A program made the position numbers and the translations under genes. A DNA stretch of 64,000 nt from Calendula officinalis (Eukaryota > Streptophyta > Magnoliopsida > Asterales > Asteraceae). Under the pieces are notes generated by a model. The model had not been told where the DNA came from. It was given only the letters and a program-made list of their open reading frames with translations, and made no database searches. Location of the stretch: assembly GCA_963853835.1 (NCBI GenBank), contig OY970830.1, forward strand, positions 51,412,401 to 51,476,400. Direction: 5' to 3'. This document shows, in pieces, positions 33,741 to 46,350 of this stretch. Positions within the stretch are counted from its first letter, which is position 1. Every line of letters begins with the position of its first letter.

Positions 33741-35261
33741 TTCGTGAAATCCAACCCTTGATTTATTTACAGAACATAATAAGACTACAGAACCGACAGA
33801 ACCCGTATAAGCCAATAAGAATTTAGTAAAATGATTTTGAATTATTTAATTCACATAAATTGTTCAGGGATATATACGACATTTTACCTTTTTATTTTTT
33901 GTTTCCTTTTTTTGAAATTTCCTAAAATGAACCATTTGTCATTTATTTAAAACCGGTTAAACATGTATGTTTAAGAGGTTTACGATATATGCTAAACATA
34001 TATGTTTTTTACGCTCTAAACATAAATGTTATATTTAAGAAGTTTACGATATATGTTAAACATATATGTTACCTTGCGGAAATTTATTGTTTCATTTTCG
34101 TGATTTTCTTCAAAATATGTTATTTTGCATAGATATCATATATCTAAACAATAACACTTATGTCGCCTAAATTAATCATTTACTTTACAAAAATAAAAAT
34201 ACCAAATAACATAAATGCACGAATAACACATATGTATCAAAACAAAAACATTTATGTTACTTGGCCTAATAAAAAACACATATGCAAATTCACAAGACAT
34301 GATCATCAACACCAATGTTAACATAAACAACACTTTGACTGCTTGTAAATCAATACATTCATCTTCATCACCTCCTTTAGCAAAAGTTTGCACCAATGTT
34401 AGTATACATGTTCACAACTCGTCATCTTCTAGGTCCCAATCCCAAATTTCATTGCTGCAATTACACAAAAAAGGAAGTAAATAAACATCTATGTTTCCTT
34501 AAATAAAACAAAAAATAAGAAAGATATTGTAATAACCTAAAAGTTCCCATCCATGTGCAATAAAAATTATATAAACCACAACAAATTAACCGATCCGATT
34601 AAAAAAAAATCATAAAAAAATCTATAAATCAATTTGAACTTTATGTTCTTCCGATATTAACCGATCCAAAACAATTTGAAACGATAAGAATTTGCAATTA
34701 TAAACAATTTGAAAAGACACAAATTGTAAACAAAACTAAATAAGTAATAAATTGCAATTTGAAAAAACACCAATTTGCTTTCTAAACATAACTGAATGAA
34801 AACCCACCGCTTACCTTTTAATATATTATAATTGATTAAGAAAAATTGAAATCTTAGAAAAAGGAAGGGATGTGTACCTCTAAACAAAACAGAAATCTTG
34901 GATAGAAAGAGGAAGGGACGTGTTACGGAACCTGCATACCAAATTTCACAATCAGAAACAATAAAATCAAAAATATAAAATACCGAATTTCATTCGCCGG
35001 AGTTTCTCATTGTCGCCAGTTGCTACAAACACACAAATATGTCTCTCAGTCGCTACCCACAAATTGACGGCTGTTCTAATAAGTGTATAAACCCTAATAT
35101 AAGTTTGTGAGTATGAAAAGAGAAATCGTGTGATATAGGAGAAAGGCTGGAAAATCGGATATATTCTTGGGGATGGAACGGTTTATCCACTTTTCTTTTT
35201 TTAATTTAATTTTTTATTTTTTGGCACAATGACTAATATGCCTTTCATTAAAAGTTACCAA
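33741..35261. other. Second MULE-family left end and AT-rich sequence
   Basis: At 33772-33810 'cagaacataataagactaca' then 'gaaccgacagaacc' repeats the left-end motif of the MULE/MITE family directly after the right end of the first MULE. This suggests a second, truncated family member running to about 35260. Inside, 'gtttacgatatatg.taaac' and 'atatatgtt' words recur several times (33970-34075). The stretch 34860-35160 looks like a gene 5' leader on the minus strand, but no credible ORF is seen. Confidence 0.45.
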
Positions 35262-35421
35262 ATATACTTATTGATTTATAATGACTATTATAAATCATTT
35301 CCTTTCAAGTATCATTGCATAACTTACTTGTATTATATGCACTCACCGATGTGACGCTTACGTGTTTCGTAGGCATGGACGTGTCACCATAGGTTGACTA
35401 ACTGTGCACATAATTCCAACA
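35262..35421 (-). repeat. 5' LTR of TR-GAG copy 2, distal start
   Basis: Inverse match of the first ~165 bases of the family LTR ('tgttggaattatgtgcacag' on the minus strand). The LTR start at 35421 abuts a Copia gag, marking where copy 2 inserted. Confidence 0.88.
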
Positions 35422-35784
35422 ATGAAACCTTTGGCTCTAGAGTCAAGACTATACAATAGACGATCAGTGTCATTTCATTGAAGATTGAGTTTAGCAGTGG
35501 TTCTTTCTGAAGCAGGGGTAGGATCAGTGGATGGAACGGGTTCCATAGATTGTGGAATGATGGGACATTCATTTAGAATTGTGAGCGTCTCACAGTGAAT
35601 GGATTCCAAATTCCATTGTACTTTTAGCTTCCATTAACGGAAATCTTTGCCATCAAAGATTGGAACTCCTTTCCCAGACATAACTGAAGCAGTGATGGAA
35701 GATATTCTAGATTTTGAAAGGTCTTTTGGGTAAGTATAGGGAATGGCTGCCAGGGTAATAGGTAAATAGAAGATTATTTAGCCA
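35422..35784 (-). pseudogene. gag: Sirevirus-like Copia gag N-terminus
   Basis: Between the PBS at 35785 and the TR-GAG LTR, the minus-strand frame reads 'SVMSGKGVPIFDGKDFR', a stop, 'WKLKVQWNLESIHCETLTIL' and, after another stop, 'SLDSRAKGFI'. This is the start of a Copia gag, which usually continues with a conserved helical capsid domain. It is cut off at 35422 by insertion of TR-GAG copy 2. Its LTR family is the same as that of the element at 36638-40640. Confidence 0.75.
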
Positions 35785-35796
35785 GCTCTGATACCA
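35785..35796 (-). promoter_or_regulatory. Primer binding site of Sirevirus-like Copia
   Basis: 'gctctgatacca', complement of the initiator-Met primer site, two bases from the LTR start at 35799. Confidence 0.92.
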
Positions 35797-35798
35797 GT

Positions 35799-36140
35799 TG
35801 TTAGGTCACAACAACCCTAGTTTTCTAGATTAATTGAAAGAATAGATATACTTAAGACAATTAAAGTGATTAACACAATAAAGCAGTCGATTGTAATATT
35901 CAACTCAGTGTGGTATGTTGCAGAAAAGAAATACCACTGATCACTACAATATGTATGAAAGTGTAAAGTGAATTGGTGAGAAATCATTTGCCAAGTGATC
36001 TCTATTTATATTGTATAGAAATCTTACAAAAGTGGCAAAGGAGTGGTTGAGGGAACCAAGAAAGGAAAGTGAGCCAGATCAAAGGGATTCGATCTGGTCA
36101 TTTAAACATGGAAGGGTTACTCGGTCTTTCTACTCAGTAT
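35799..36140 (-). repeat. Truncated 5' LTR of Sirevirus-like Copia
   Basis: Starts 'tgttaggtcacaacaaccct' and is the inverse of the LTRs at 36638 and 40132 ('...gggtgttgtgacctaaca'), including the 'gtgaattggtgag' and 'gatctctatttata' blocks. It breaks off at ~36140 in 'tactcagtat', so its promoter end is missing. Confidence 0.82.
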
Positions 36141-36637
36141 TGCATTTCAATAAAACGTGACTCGTAACGAACTTAATACAAAACCGACACATCACAACGT
36201 TACCCGACCACTATGTGGTCGAGCCTTCCTTTTCTCTTGACCACGATCCGTCCAAACACCCTTAGGGGTGTTGCCATTATCTTTTTACTTCTTCTAAACT
36301 TGAATGTGATCCCTATCTTCTTCTTATTCAAAATTTGAACTAAACCTAATCCTATCACAACTCAAATACACCAATATAAATACCACCACCACTGAAACCC
36401 TAATCCTTATGTTGAAACCGTCGGCCAAGCAAACCCTACCATCGCGATCTCGTGTTCGTTTCCACCCAAACCAGGCATACGTTTGTTGCTTCGAAGTCCC
36501 GCCCGGAAATCGCAAAGGTTTACTCAATTTCTTGTTGTTTTCCCTACTTCTTGCGGTCCCTATTCGAACCCGAGACAACGGCCGAAGGCCATATGGTCTC
36601 GACGCTCTCTTGAACCCGACCCATGTCGTGCACGCAT
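36141..36637 (+). repeat. Gypsy-type LTR fragment, left part
   Basis: Related to the inverse of 21880-22250: shared words are 'aatataaataccaccac', 'ccgaccac.a.gtgg' and 'aaaaccgacacat'. It is thus an LTR of the same broad family in plus orientation, interrupted at 36637 by the CGCAT-flanked element and continuing at 40641-41046. TATA-like 'tataaata' at 36376-36383. Confidence 0.55.
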
Positions 36638-37133
36638 TGTTAAGGCAAAAAGCCTTGCCCCTTTGGATCTTAAGATAACAAAACAACCTAGACTAGCTTT
36701 GATTAATATGTAGATTAATATAGCTAAGTTTAGGTCTGATACTGAGTGATCAGTATTGGAACTCAGTATCAGAGCTCAGTATCAGATAGTGATACTGAGT
36801 AGAAGGACTGAGTTACATTTTATTATATAACGGATTAAGATCAAATCCCTTGATCTTAGTCATTTTACTAGATTAGTCCATCGGTTACTCCTTTGCCCAT
36901 TATGTAAGATCTCTATATCATTATAAATAGAGATCATCTTGCAAAGGAGAACTCACCAATTCACTTTACACTTTCATTCCTTTTGTAATTGATCAGTGGT
37001 CTTGTTATTCCGCAACAAGCCACACTTAGTGGAATTATACATTTGACTCATATCTTGTTCTTATACAATATTTGTCTTAAGTTATAATTATCTAATCAAT
37101 TAACCATCTAAACCAGGGTGTTGTGACCTAACA
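36638..37133 (+). repeat. 5' LTR of the CGCAT element
   Basis: 496 bases, 'tgttaaggcaaaaagccttg...gtgacctaaca'. It begins with the palindrome 'aaggcaaaaagcctt'. It contains repeated 'atactgag' and 'ctcagtat' words (36735-36805) and a TATA box TATAAATAG at 36922-36930. Confidence 0.93.
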
Positions 37134-37134
37134 A

Positions 37135-40047
37135 CACATCTCTCCACCTGCACAAGATCCTGATGCTCCTCATATTGAACCAGCTTCTAATACTGAGTCC
37201 TCAGAAGATACAACGTTGGTCCTACAAAGAAGAAGAAGAAATCTTTCCCCTATGATTATGGGAAATTTATCATCTGAGGAGGTGCAGCCTGCAAATGTTC
37301 CATCATTAACTGCATCTCTTCAAGCCCAAAGCCTAGTTGCAGCCACCGCTGACCTTCCAGGTCCAGAACTAATTCCAACTGCTCAACCAATTGAGGAACC
37401 TCATGTTCCTCTTGATGTGGAGATTCAATATGAGCAAATTACACTGGAAGGTGCTCAGCAAGACAGAGAGGTCGGTATTGAAGATATTGGTGCTGAAAAT
37501 CCACAATCACATGGTCCTGCACCGACCTCTGCAGATGCTAGAAGGGAATCTGACAGAGTCTCAGGTATGAATTTCTAAAAAGCCCTTAAACTTATATATA
37601 TATATATATTTCATTCCCAAATAGAGACTAAGTATTGGCCAGTACCAACTCAATACTGACCAAAGTCTCACACGATCTTTCAAATATATATCCTTTTATG
37701 GCCAACATAGCTAGCCCACTGCTGCTATGCAAAATTCATATACTGAGCACACAATTGATCATTGTCAGTCTACAGTTGTCTCATCTTAACGAGACAATAG
37801 TGGTTGATGTCACACTGACACCCACTGGTGCTGCTTGAATCATGTCCAACTTATTTTTGAGTTGGATAGCATGATTCAAGAAATGATCACAAACCCTTAA
37901 GCCACAAAATCCAAAAATTTTCCATGGGGTTTAGCCACATTTCTGTTATCACTCTAATACCGAGTAATAAACATTGAAAATAACAAGAAGCACATCCCAG
38001 GCTTCGAATACCCAAACCCAAACCTTTTAGTAAATGTGACTTATCCTATACTGAGCTACTTAAATTTACACACTCACTTTTACTAAAATATTCTTACACA
38101 TGCTATGCACAAGTCCACAATATTTCATCCTAAACCAGATGAAATACAGACATCACAAACTCTGTTTATATGATTATAGAATTAAACAACACCATAATTC
38201 TATTTGATAAACCTTTCTTTCTAACCAGTTTTATATTTTTGTATCTTTAGCACCATCTGTGCAGGGCATTCAGGCATCACAGGCTGCAGGAGACCAAGTG
38301 ACTCTGCAAGCAATCATGCAGCAAGTTCTGGCCATCCAACATACTCAAAATATAATACAGGCCAGAATGGACACGATGAGTAGTGATATTGACTCAATAA
38401 AACAATCAGTCTCACTACTTCAACAACCACATCAGCCTCCACAAACTCCACCATTTTCACATGGTGACCACATGAAGAAGGAGAAGAGAAGGAGGTGCTG
38501 GTGATACTGATGCTGCAACTGAGCCCATGCCCTCCCCTACTCTTCAAGAACCTGAAGGGGACATGGGTGGTGATACTGATCCTCTTCCCTCCCTATCAAA
38601 TGATAACAAAAAGGGGGAGAAGAGACTAAGAGATACTGAGGTTGATCAAACTGAGCCATCTGCTCAGGGGGAGAAAAGAAGACGATTGAATGAAGATCAA
38701 CCTCCACAACAAGAACAACAACATCAGCAAAGCCCTCATACTTAGCCACTTCGGATTCAGTATGAGAGAAGAAGACAAAGAACTAGGTCAGCATTACAAG
38801 TTCAAGGTCAACTTGAGCCATCTGCTCAGGGGGAGACTCATACTGACCAACCACAACAAGCTTATACTGAGCCATCTACTCAAGAAGAAAATAACTTGCA
38901 AATTGTGGTCTATAGGCCTTTCATCTGGCCTATTGCTGATGATGAAGATGAATAACCAAATTTAGTGGACTATGCACTAAATTTAGTCTCGGATGATGAA
39001 GAACCAGAAAATCTGGTGATTAGAAGAAGGAGTTCTTTATCAAGAAGACCTATCAATGCAGTTCTCACTTCTTCTGAATCAAGTGAGGAATCTGCTCCTT
39101 TGGTAACTAGACAAAGAAGACCTGTTCATACAAGGGACAGTGATACCGAGCAGGCTCCAAGACTGACTCCGCAACAACTCTGGGCAGAACAAGAAAGATT
39201 TTTATATGAGCAAGAGTTGGGAGTCAAAGCTGAACCAGAATCTGACCCAGATACTGATACTCCTGGTCCCTCCCATAGAATTTCAAGAAAGGGTCCAGAC
39301 CATATTCAATATTACTGGAATATGGTTGCTGCCTGGACTCAGTATAAGGAGGAAAGAAAGGAGTTCTTGAAGACCAAAACATTTCCAAATGTAAGGGGGA
39401 TACATTGGTTAAACCTGGATGTCAAAAAAGTAAAAGTGAAGCTCAAAGAAGGAAGAATCACTATCACTTGTACTGGCTTAACCAGTCCTCCCGTGAAGTT
39501 ATTTATTCATGATATTCAAAGAATTGGTCTTCAAGACTGGGTGAGGATCACAAGACTGATCAAAGAGCTTCCAAAGAAATCAACATATGATCAAATAGTC
39601 TTGGATGAGATCTGTGCAGTCTCTGCAGTATGTTATGCGAAGGGCTTGCTCCATGAGATAGAGTATAGAACGCTCAGTGTGATGACTGAAGCTTACTCAA
39701 ACAACAGACCAGAATGCCTTCATACATACAAGTATCTTAGAAAGTACCCTCTTCCTCCTAACCTTGTTTTTCAGGATCAAAAGAGTGTCATTTATCCAAC
39801 TTCTGGATATATGTATACTGACTCAGAGGATAGAGAGTGCTTCATTTCTGAAGAAGATCTACCAAGAGCTCAAATCAGTCATCTTGTTGGACTGAAATGG
39901 ATGATCACCAAGAAAGAAGACTCTTGGTTCAGAAAGAAGATTGTTGCAGTTCTGAGTTGTAGAAAGGATGAACTCAAGAGCAGAGAAGAGTTTGTCCACA
40001 TCAAACAAGAAGTCTTCTATGAGAATGAAGCCATCAACAGCAGATGA
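37135..40047 (+). pseudogene. Terminal ORF of Sirevirus-like element, spliced, function unknown
   Basis: Exon 1 is open from the LTR junction (37135) to 37564. An intron with gt-ag ends (37565-38250) restores a continuous frame ('RVS|APSVQGIQ'). The exon then has a coiled-coil-like stretch ('QQVLAIQHTQNIIQARMDTM'). A frameshift near 38475 is followed by a Pro/Glu/Gln-rich part with 'EPSAQGE' repeated and basic 'EKRRR' clusters, with in-frame stops at 38743 (TAG) and 38953 (TAA). A 360-codon open frame (38965-40047) ends it: a Ser/Glu-rich start, then a folded-looking domain ('GIHWLNLDVKKVKVKLKEGR', 'GYMYTDSEDRECF', 'LVGLKWMITKKEDSWFRKK'). I do not recognise the domain or see a clear membrane segment, so an env role is not supported. 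Confidence 0.7.
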
Positions 40048-40131
40048 AGAAGAAGATATTGCTACCTATGCTGTTGTATTTTTTTGTTTATCTCTTTGTA
40101 ATTGTTTTGTTATCATTAGATACGGGGAGAT
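40048..40131 (+). other. 3' untranslated tail and polypurine tract
   Basis: A T-rich stretch ending in 'tacggggagat' (40121-40131) just before the 3' LTR. This purine tract is the expected plus-strand primer. Confidence 0.75.
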
Positions 40132-40640
40132 TGTTAAGGCAAAAAGCCTTGCCCCTTTGGATCTTAAGATAACAAAACAACCTAGACTAGCTTTGATTAA
40201 TATATAGAATAATATAGCTAAGTTTAGGTCTGATACTGAGTGATCAGTATTGTAACTCAGTATCAGAGCTCAGTATCAGATAGTGATACTGAGTACAAGG
40301 ACTGAGTAGAAGGACTGAGTTACATTTTATTATATAACGGATTAAGATCAAATCCCTTGATCTTAGTCATTTTCCTAGATTAGTCCTTCGGTTACTCCTT
40401 TGCCCATTATGTAAGATCTCTATATCATTATAAATAGAGATCATCTTGCAAAGGAGAACTCACCAATTCACTTTACACTTTCATACCTTTTGTAATTGAT
40501 CAGTGGTCTTGTTATTCCGCAACAAGCTACACTTAGTGGAATTATACATTTGACTCATATCTTGTTCTTATACAATATTTGTCTTAAGTTATAATTATCT
40601 AATCAATTAATCATCTAAACCAGGGTGTTGTGACCTAACA
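40132..40640 (+). repeat. 3' LTR of the CGCAT element
   Basis: 509 bases, matching the 5' LTR apart from a few substitutions and one extra 'aaggactgagtag'-type unit near 40300. TATA box at 40429-40437. Confidence 0.93.
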
Positions 40641-41046
40641 CGCATGCGTGCTGGTAATTGCCTCGTGTTCGTGTATCGTTTATTGTTTTTCGTCATCTCG
40701 TTTTACCTAAACCCTGATCTAGTTGTTTGTATTGTTGTTAACCATTGACTTGACCATTAACTCGAGTCACCGACACCGGTAGCCGGTGACAACCCGTTGA
40801 ATCACTAGAACCCGAGACCCTTTGAACCGTAACCATACTCGAAACCCTTGCCAACTCGTTTGCTAATCCATTGTTTCGAACCTGTGATTGCCGAACCAAA
40901 CCCAAACCCTAGCTACCATCGTTTGACCCGATTGACCCTAGTTTGACCTGAATCGAACTGTTTTGACCCGTAATCTAATCGGGATGGGGCCCATACCCAG
41001 TCCACTCGTGAAACCAGAGCCCAACTGGGTCAATTTATCAAGCTTT
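40641..41046 (+). repeat. Gypsy-type LTR fragment, right part
   Basis: Continuation of 36141-36637 after the CGCAT element. Rich in 'aaaccc' and 'ttgaccc' words like the inverse of 12850-13450. It ends at the LTR of TR-GAG copy 3. No PBS seen. Confidence 0.5.
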
Positions 41047-42157
41047 TGTAGGGTTTCAATAAATTGATTGACCCATTGGGTCAACCACCTAGTCACTTGG
41101 TTCGAACCATGGACTGATAAGAACATGAACTTGTTCATACCGATTGAACCAACTAGCTAGTTTAATCCCTAAAGCGGAAATTAGATTAAACTTAATCCTT
41201 AAACCCTAAAGGATTGGGGATGATGGAAATCTAAACTAGATTAACAAGAAAAGAAGTTTGTACGAAAAACTCGAACACACACAATGCTTGTGTCTATTCG
41301 ACGGCCAACCAAGAACCCTGGGGTTCTTTGTTCGACTGAGAACAAAGGGGGAGGAAGGAAAAAGGGTTTTCTAATTCATACCTTAATTGTTCAAGATTAG
41401 TCCACTGGTGATGAACACGACGAGAAACCTTCTAGCCAGTTAATGCAACGATCCTTGATCTTCAAGACTTGAAGAATACAAAGAATGAACGGAGAACACG
41501 GAGAACACAATGCTTGTGTTCTTGAAACTATGTTCGGCCAAATATGGGGAGCTGGGAGGGGCTAGGGTTTCGTGTAGGGGATCTAACACCAATAAGGGAA
41601 CCCCAAGCCTTCATTTATAATAGAAGGACTTTCATTTAGGGCCTCTCTAGTTTAATTAAGTTTAATACTTAATTAAACTTTCCCTTATACATTTCCAACC
41701 CTTATAGTTTTACTAGTTGCATTTAATTATTAATGTATAGTGTTATACACTTATATATTTCGATATTATGCATGCGAAATATATACTTTGTATTTTATAC
41801 TTTTAATAATTAATTATATAATAAACTTTATATAATTTAGGCAATAATATTATCCAAACACTATATGATTTAATAGCTTATATAATATTACGGATAATCT
41901 ATAATTAACACATTGTAAATTTACTCAACTAGTAAATATAAAAATACTTGTATTAATTAGTTAGTTAAACTAATCTAGTAATAAATTAAACTTAACTTAA
42001 TACTTATTGCTTTATAATTACTATTATAAGTCATTCCTCTCCAAGTATCATTGCATAACTTACTTGTATTACATGCACTCACCGGTGTGACCCTTAAGTG
42101 TTTCGTAGGCATGGACGTGACATCATAGGTTGACTTATTGTGCACATAATTCCAACA
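41047..42157 (-). repeat. 3' LTR of TR-GAG copy 3
   Basis: 1111 bases, plus strand 'tgtagggtttc...attccaaca', the inverse of copy 1 LTRs. The adjacent 'gagtcccacttgtgc' (42158-42172) is the inverse polypurine tract, so this is the 3' LTR of a minus-strand copy. Confidence 0.9.
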
Positions 42158-43558
42158 GAGTCCCACTTGTGCAAGTTCGTAACTTTAGCTTGATGGCACT
42201 AGCCTGCAACGGCCCCTAGACAGGTAATACAGGACAACCAACCCCATAGAAACTACTTTGTAACCCAGGTATAGTTTTTGGAAAAACTCTTTAATAGCGT
42301 TGCCTAGCAAAGGAAACTCCGTCTTTACTTCTTGGGTAACATGTTAGGCTTATCTCTTGCAGCACAATATTTTTGATAGCGAATACGGGCATGGTAGAAT
42401 TCAACTTCTGTATTCAAAATCATTTCTTGACCTCTTGATTCAAACTGTGCGATAACGAGAAAGAAGAAATCAGTTCGTTTGAGCACGACCGTGCATTCTA
42501 TAAGTTTTCCATCATGTCAAGGGACCTAGAAATATATCTACTAAAAAGGAGGTGAAATTACCATTTTGTTATATTTCGATTTGAAACTACGACTTCCTCT
42601 ATACCAGTAAGGCCTCTTATGACAATCCTTTCATGGAGTGTCTAAGATGAACCAAAGTACATTAGTCACCGTATCCCAAACCAAACACCTCAGGCTTAAG
42701 GACATCCTATGTAATTAATACTTTTGAACTTTTTCAACCACAAAGTATTATCACGATGGTCAATCCAGTATTCATCGACACGGCAGAATATCACCGATAT
42801 TTAGTTTACAACAAAAACTTATGTAGCTATCTTCGAGAAATCTCGAATCTCCACCAAATATCGCGATGACGTTAACGACCCATTAAGGTTCCCACCAAGA
42901 TGAGTAGTCACAGATTTATACCTTCTGAATAAAATAACTTTTATTCATGGATACTCTAAAACATACAAAGTCTGAATAACAATGATACTAATTCATGTAT
43001 CATTCCTAACTGGACATAGATACTGAATTATTACTAGATCATTACTTATCCTTTGTGTTCGTGTTGATACTTAATAACTCTTATAATTGTAAATTTATCA
43101 CTAATTACAGTTTAGTTATTTCTATAAAAACTAAAGACATAAGACGAGTATTCGAAAATACTATAACTTTTGCATTGCTAGATTTGGTTCTTACCACATT
43201 AGAACACATTTTGGTCTTGCCTTCTATAAAATTCGGTAAACATAGGAAGATTGGAAATTAACTCCTTAGTATCTTGAAATTATAAAATCACCTTGTAACT
43301 ATACCTCTTTTAGTTACTAATTTGTAGATATGTTATTACTAGTTAGAGAAATACCCTTAAATGATTAATTTATTCACTAGACTGTGAATATCCTATTAGA
43401 TATGCAATAATTGATCACAAGACTTGTGAACACACTATTAGGCTTGCAATAATCTAATTTATGATCACTTATTATTTATCTTAACTTGGCGACTTGGTAA
43501 TATCTTGTTGCTAATATCTTTCAACTTATTAACTTCATTAATCTCTTTAATGAATATG
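42158..43558 (-). mobile_element. TR-GAG copy 3, 3' untranslated part
   Basis: Inverse of copy 1 about 19170-20596, including 'gtcaagggacc', 'aacatgttaggct' and 'ccaccaagatgagtagtcac'. It stops at 43558 ('tctttaatgaatatgt'), where a further LTR of the family starts. Gag of this copy is not in the window. No coding sequence is seen. Confidence 0.85.
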
Positions 43559-43912
43559 TTGTAGGGTTTCATAACATTGATCGACCTATTGGGTCAACCA
43601 CCTAGTATACTTGATTCGACCATGACTGATAAGAACATTAACTTGTTCATACCGGTTGAACCAACTAGCTAGTTTAATCCCTAAAGTGGAACCGAGATTC
43701 GACCAGGATTGGGGATGTTGGAAATCTAGACTAGATTAACAAGAAAAGTAGCTTGTACGAAAAACTCGAACACACACACAGCTTGTGTGTATTCGACGAA
43801 CAAACCAAGAACCCTAGGGTTCTTGGATCGTCCGTTCGAACGAAGGGGGAAGGAAAAACAGTTTTCCAAGTCATACCTTAATCTTGCTTAAGTAAGTCTA
43901 CTGATGATGAGT
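43559..43912 (-). repeat. LTR fragment of a fourth TR-GAG copy
   Basis: 'tgtagggtttcataacattg' onward matches the inverse LTR end. It breaks at ~43912 ('tctactgatgatgagtaatt'), where the 4.3-kb repeat array starts. It sits head-on against the copy 3 interior, implying insertion of one family member into another. Confidence 0.8.
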
Positions 43913-46350
43913 AATTATAAAATCTCAAATTAATTTTTTTAAGATGTCATCTATATAATACAATACTATAAGTACAACCTCTAAACATGTATTAACTAAT
44001 CTTATCATATCATTTCTTTACATCGCGACGTTTTGAAAGGAAAATTAGAGTTATTATCTACACCACAAAAATTTATCCATACACTACAACATATGTTTCA
44101 CTGAACTTGTATAGTCTTCTTTAAAAGTTATATAGTGGGTTGAGAATAAGATTTTGAGGTGTAGATATCACCTCCAAAAGAAATGAAACACTTTTTGCAA
44201 GTAACATTTTTCTATTAAAAGGCTTCCTAAATGACCTAAAGATAAGAAGTTTGAAAGAGGTTTAAAACGCAAGAAACTGTATCTACAGCATGTTAATTTT
44301 CATAGCATACACTCATACCTTAAAGCATTGTTGGCGCTTCTTTATGGTTCTGATCGTATGCTATGAACAATTAACACGTTACAGGAAGTTTTATTCTTAG
44401 AGATCTTCATGCAATTCACGTGTTTAAGTTTAAGATTTCATTTCCCATTGCGGGCCGTTCCAAAATGTTATTTTATTCTCCAATGATGGACACGAGTTTT
44501 TGACTTGGATAGACGCAACTTAAATGGAAAATATATATGTGGCTATTACATAACTGGAATTTTATATGGCTATTACATAAATCTTCCACTTGCCACTATT
44601 ACATAGACATTTCAATGCTTTATACGCTCTACATGACATATATGTATAGTTTATATGTTTTAATTGATTTGCATGCTTTGCGTCATATCTACAAACCATT
44701 AGCACCACCTATTTCATTTATTTTTAGTATTTTTTATACACTGTTTTTTTGTTTTTTACACCACTTTTGACGGAGGTCGTCCGGAAGCATTCTCTTTACT
44801 CCTAGGTAAAGGTAGACTTTACTCCTAGGTAAAGGTATGGATATCTACATCGCACCTCCCCCATAGCCCACATTTGATTGAATTGGATATTTGTATTCTT
44901 GGTGTTGTTGTTTTATTAAAGGCTCTAAATTTTAGCTCCAACATGTATATCTAGTTCATGATATTATTGCATCTCATCTACGTGTTAACAAGATTAAAAG
45001 TCAAATTTTAAATATACATATTCATACTAACTATACAACAATTTTATTTCCATAATTTTAGATTCAAATTGTACTTTACCATATATATAAATTAAAGAAC
45101 GTAAAAAACTTAATGCTATAATAAAATTAAGAACTTAATATATTATATTAAAGACTTTTAGATTTTATTATACCTATAAAATAATTACTTACCGTACTGC
45201 TAAAATTCACCGTGAATAATAATTTTATTTCTAAGATAAGCATATACCGGAGTTTTAATTGGATATCGAACAAATTTCAAGTTAGCTCAATTGGGTTTCT
45301 TTAACCTAGTTATAGCCCTTTCACTTAGCCATGCATGTTCGATTCTCCTAGCTAAGTGATGTATTTTTATTTTATGTTATGTTTTTTGAAGTTACAAAAC
45401 AACCCTTCTACTTTATAAATACGAAAAAACTTTATATTTTTGTTTACAAAACATGTACCTAGTTAGAAAAAATTATATTTTTAACCCCTAACTTTTTACC
45501 TTACATTTATGACCTGATTTGTAACGTTTAATCACTCTTGGCTATTAAAAAGTTCGACCAACTTTTTTTTTGGTTTGCAATGTTCGAAAACTATTTAATC
45601 GAAGAATAACAGTTTGAAGCGAAGTGTGACTCCAACTATAGTGAAACATCTCTTATAGACTAGAAAGTATAATATTTTAGAAATGTTCGCAAACTAAATG
45701 TTTTATTTATTAAATGTTAGGAATGGTGTAACTTATTTCTATGTAGATAATAAAATTATGGTATTCGTTGTTCTCAGTTTATACATATTAAACACTAAGA
45801 AAAGAAATATTCATACAAGCGTTTTTTAGTAGTGAAACATAAAAAAAGGGACATAAATCAAACATGATCTGAATGATAAACTTCTACCTGTTTTATTAAA
45901 TTTAAACTTTTGAAGAAAAGATATATTAGACTTGGTACGGTACACATTTTATTATCATAAATACAAAAACATATTAAAATCGATAAAAAGAGAATCTTAA
46001 TCTCGAGTTAAAAAAATATGATTTTAAACCCGCAAATATATACGGGAAGTAAAAACCTTGTTAATATTTGAAGGGAATAGAAAGATCCCTAAGACGCGCT
46101 GGTCAACACCAGCGACCGGCCTCCTGATAACGACTATGCCTGGACGCCATGGATCTTATTGATCCTATGATTAACATAAGCTACACAATAAATATATATA
46201 AACATATATTAAATTTCATGCGTAAAGTAAACCTACATTAAAAAAATAATAAATGATTATGATGTCCGAGAAGTCGTACTTGGACTTTACGTTACCATAG
46301 ATACCTTATTCGACGATTTAATGCACGTGGTGATTCTGTTTTTTCACCAA
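43913..46350 (+). repeat. Array unit A (plus orientation)
   Basis: Non-coding repeat of unknown family; markers in order include 'aagatgtcatctatataa' (43938), 'gaggtgtagatatcacctcc' (44155), 'tgcgggccgttcc' (44450), 'tccggaagc' (44780), 'cacttagccatgcatg' (45325), 'gaccggcctcctgataacg' (46113) and 'cacgtggtgattctg' (46325). The same markers recur inverted, in reverse order, at 52550-57386. A short frame ('FKFKISFPIAGRSKMLF') is shared among units but is broken here. Confidence 0.8.

Larger units (their letters stand above)
36638..40640 (+). mobile_element. Non-autonomous Copia/Sirevirus derivative retaining only the 3' ORF
   Basis: A 4003-base element with LTRs at 36638-37133 and 40132-40640, flanked by a perfect CGCAT duplication (36633-36637 and 40641-40645). 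No PBS, gag or pol follows the 5' LTR. Internal sequence begins in mid-ORF, so PBS, gag and pol were deleted before or after insertion. The remaining ORF occupies the place between pol and 3' LTR where Sirevirus-like elements carry an extra, sometimes env-like, gene. The LTRs differ by only a handful of substitutions and one 13-base repeat-unit gain, so the insertion is fairly recent. Confidence 0.85.

Noticed and set aside
35422..35784. Primer site at 35785 belonging to the TR-GAG element
   Set aside because: The LTR next to it (35799) matches the Sirevirus-like LTRs at 36638 and 40132, not the TR-GAG LTR.
36409..36713. Overlapping open frames of 76-120 codons on both strands
   Set aside because: They lie in a GC-richer LTR leader, run into the inserted LTR, and have no recognisable motif; all frames being open here reflects composition.
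37135..40047. Calling the terminal ORF an envelope gene
   Set aside because: Position fits the env-like slot of Sirevirus-like elements, but I see no signal peptide, clear membrane segment or fusion motif, so only the neutral name is supported.
43913..46350. Organelle DNA insertion as the source of the array
   Set aside because: No chloroplast or mitochondrial gene is recognisable in any unit, and AT-rich transposon-like content argues against it.
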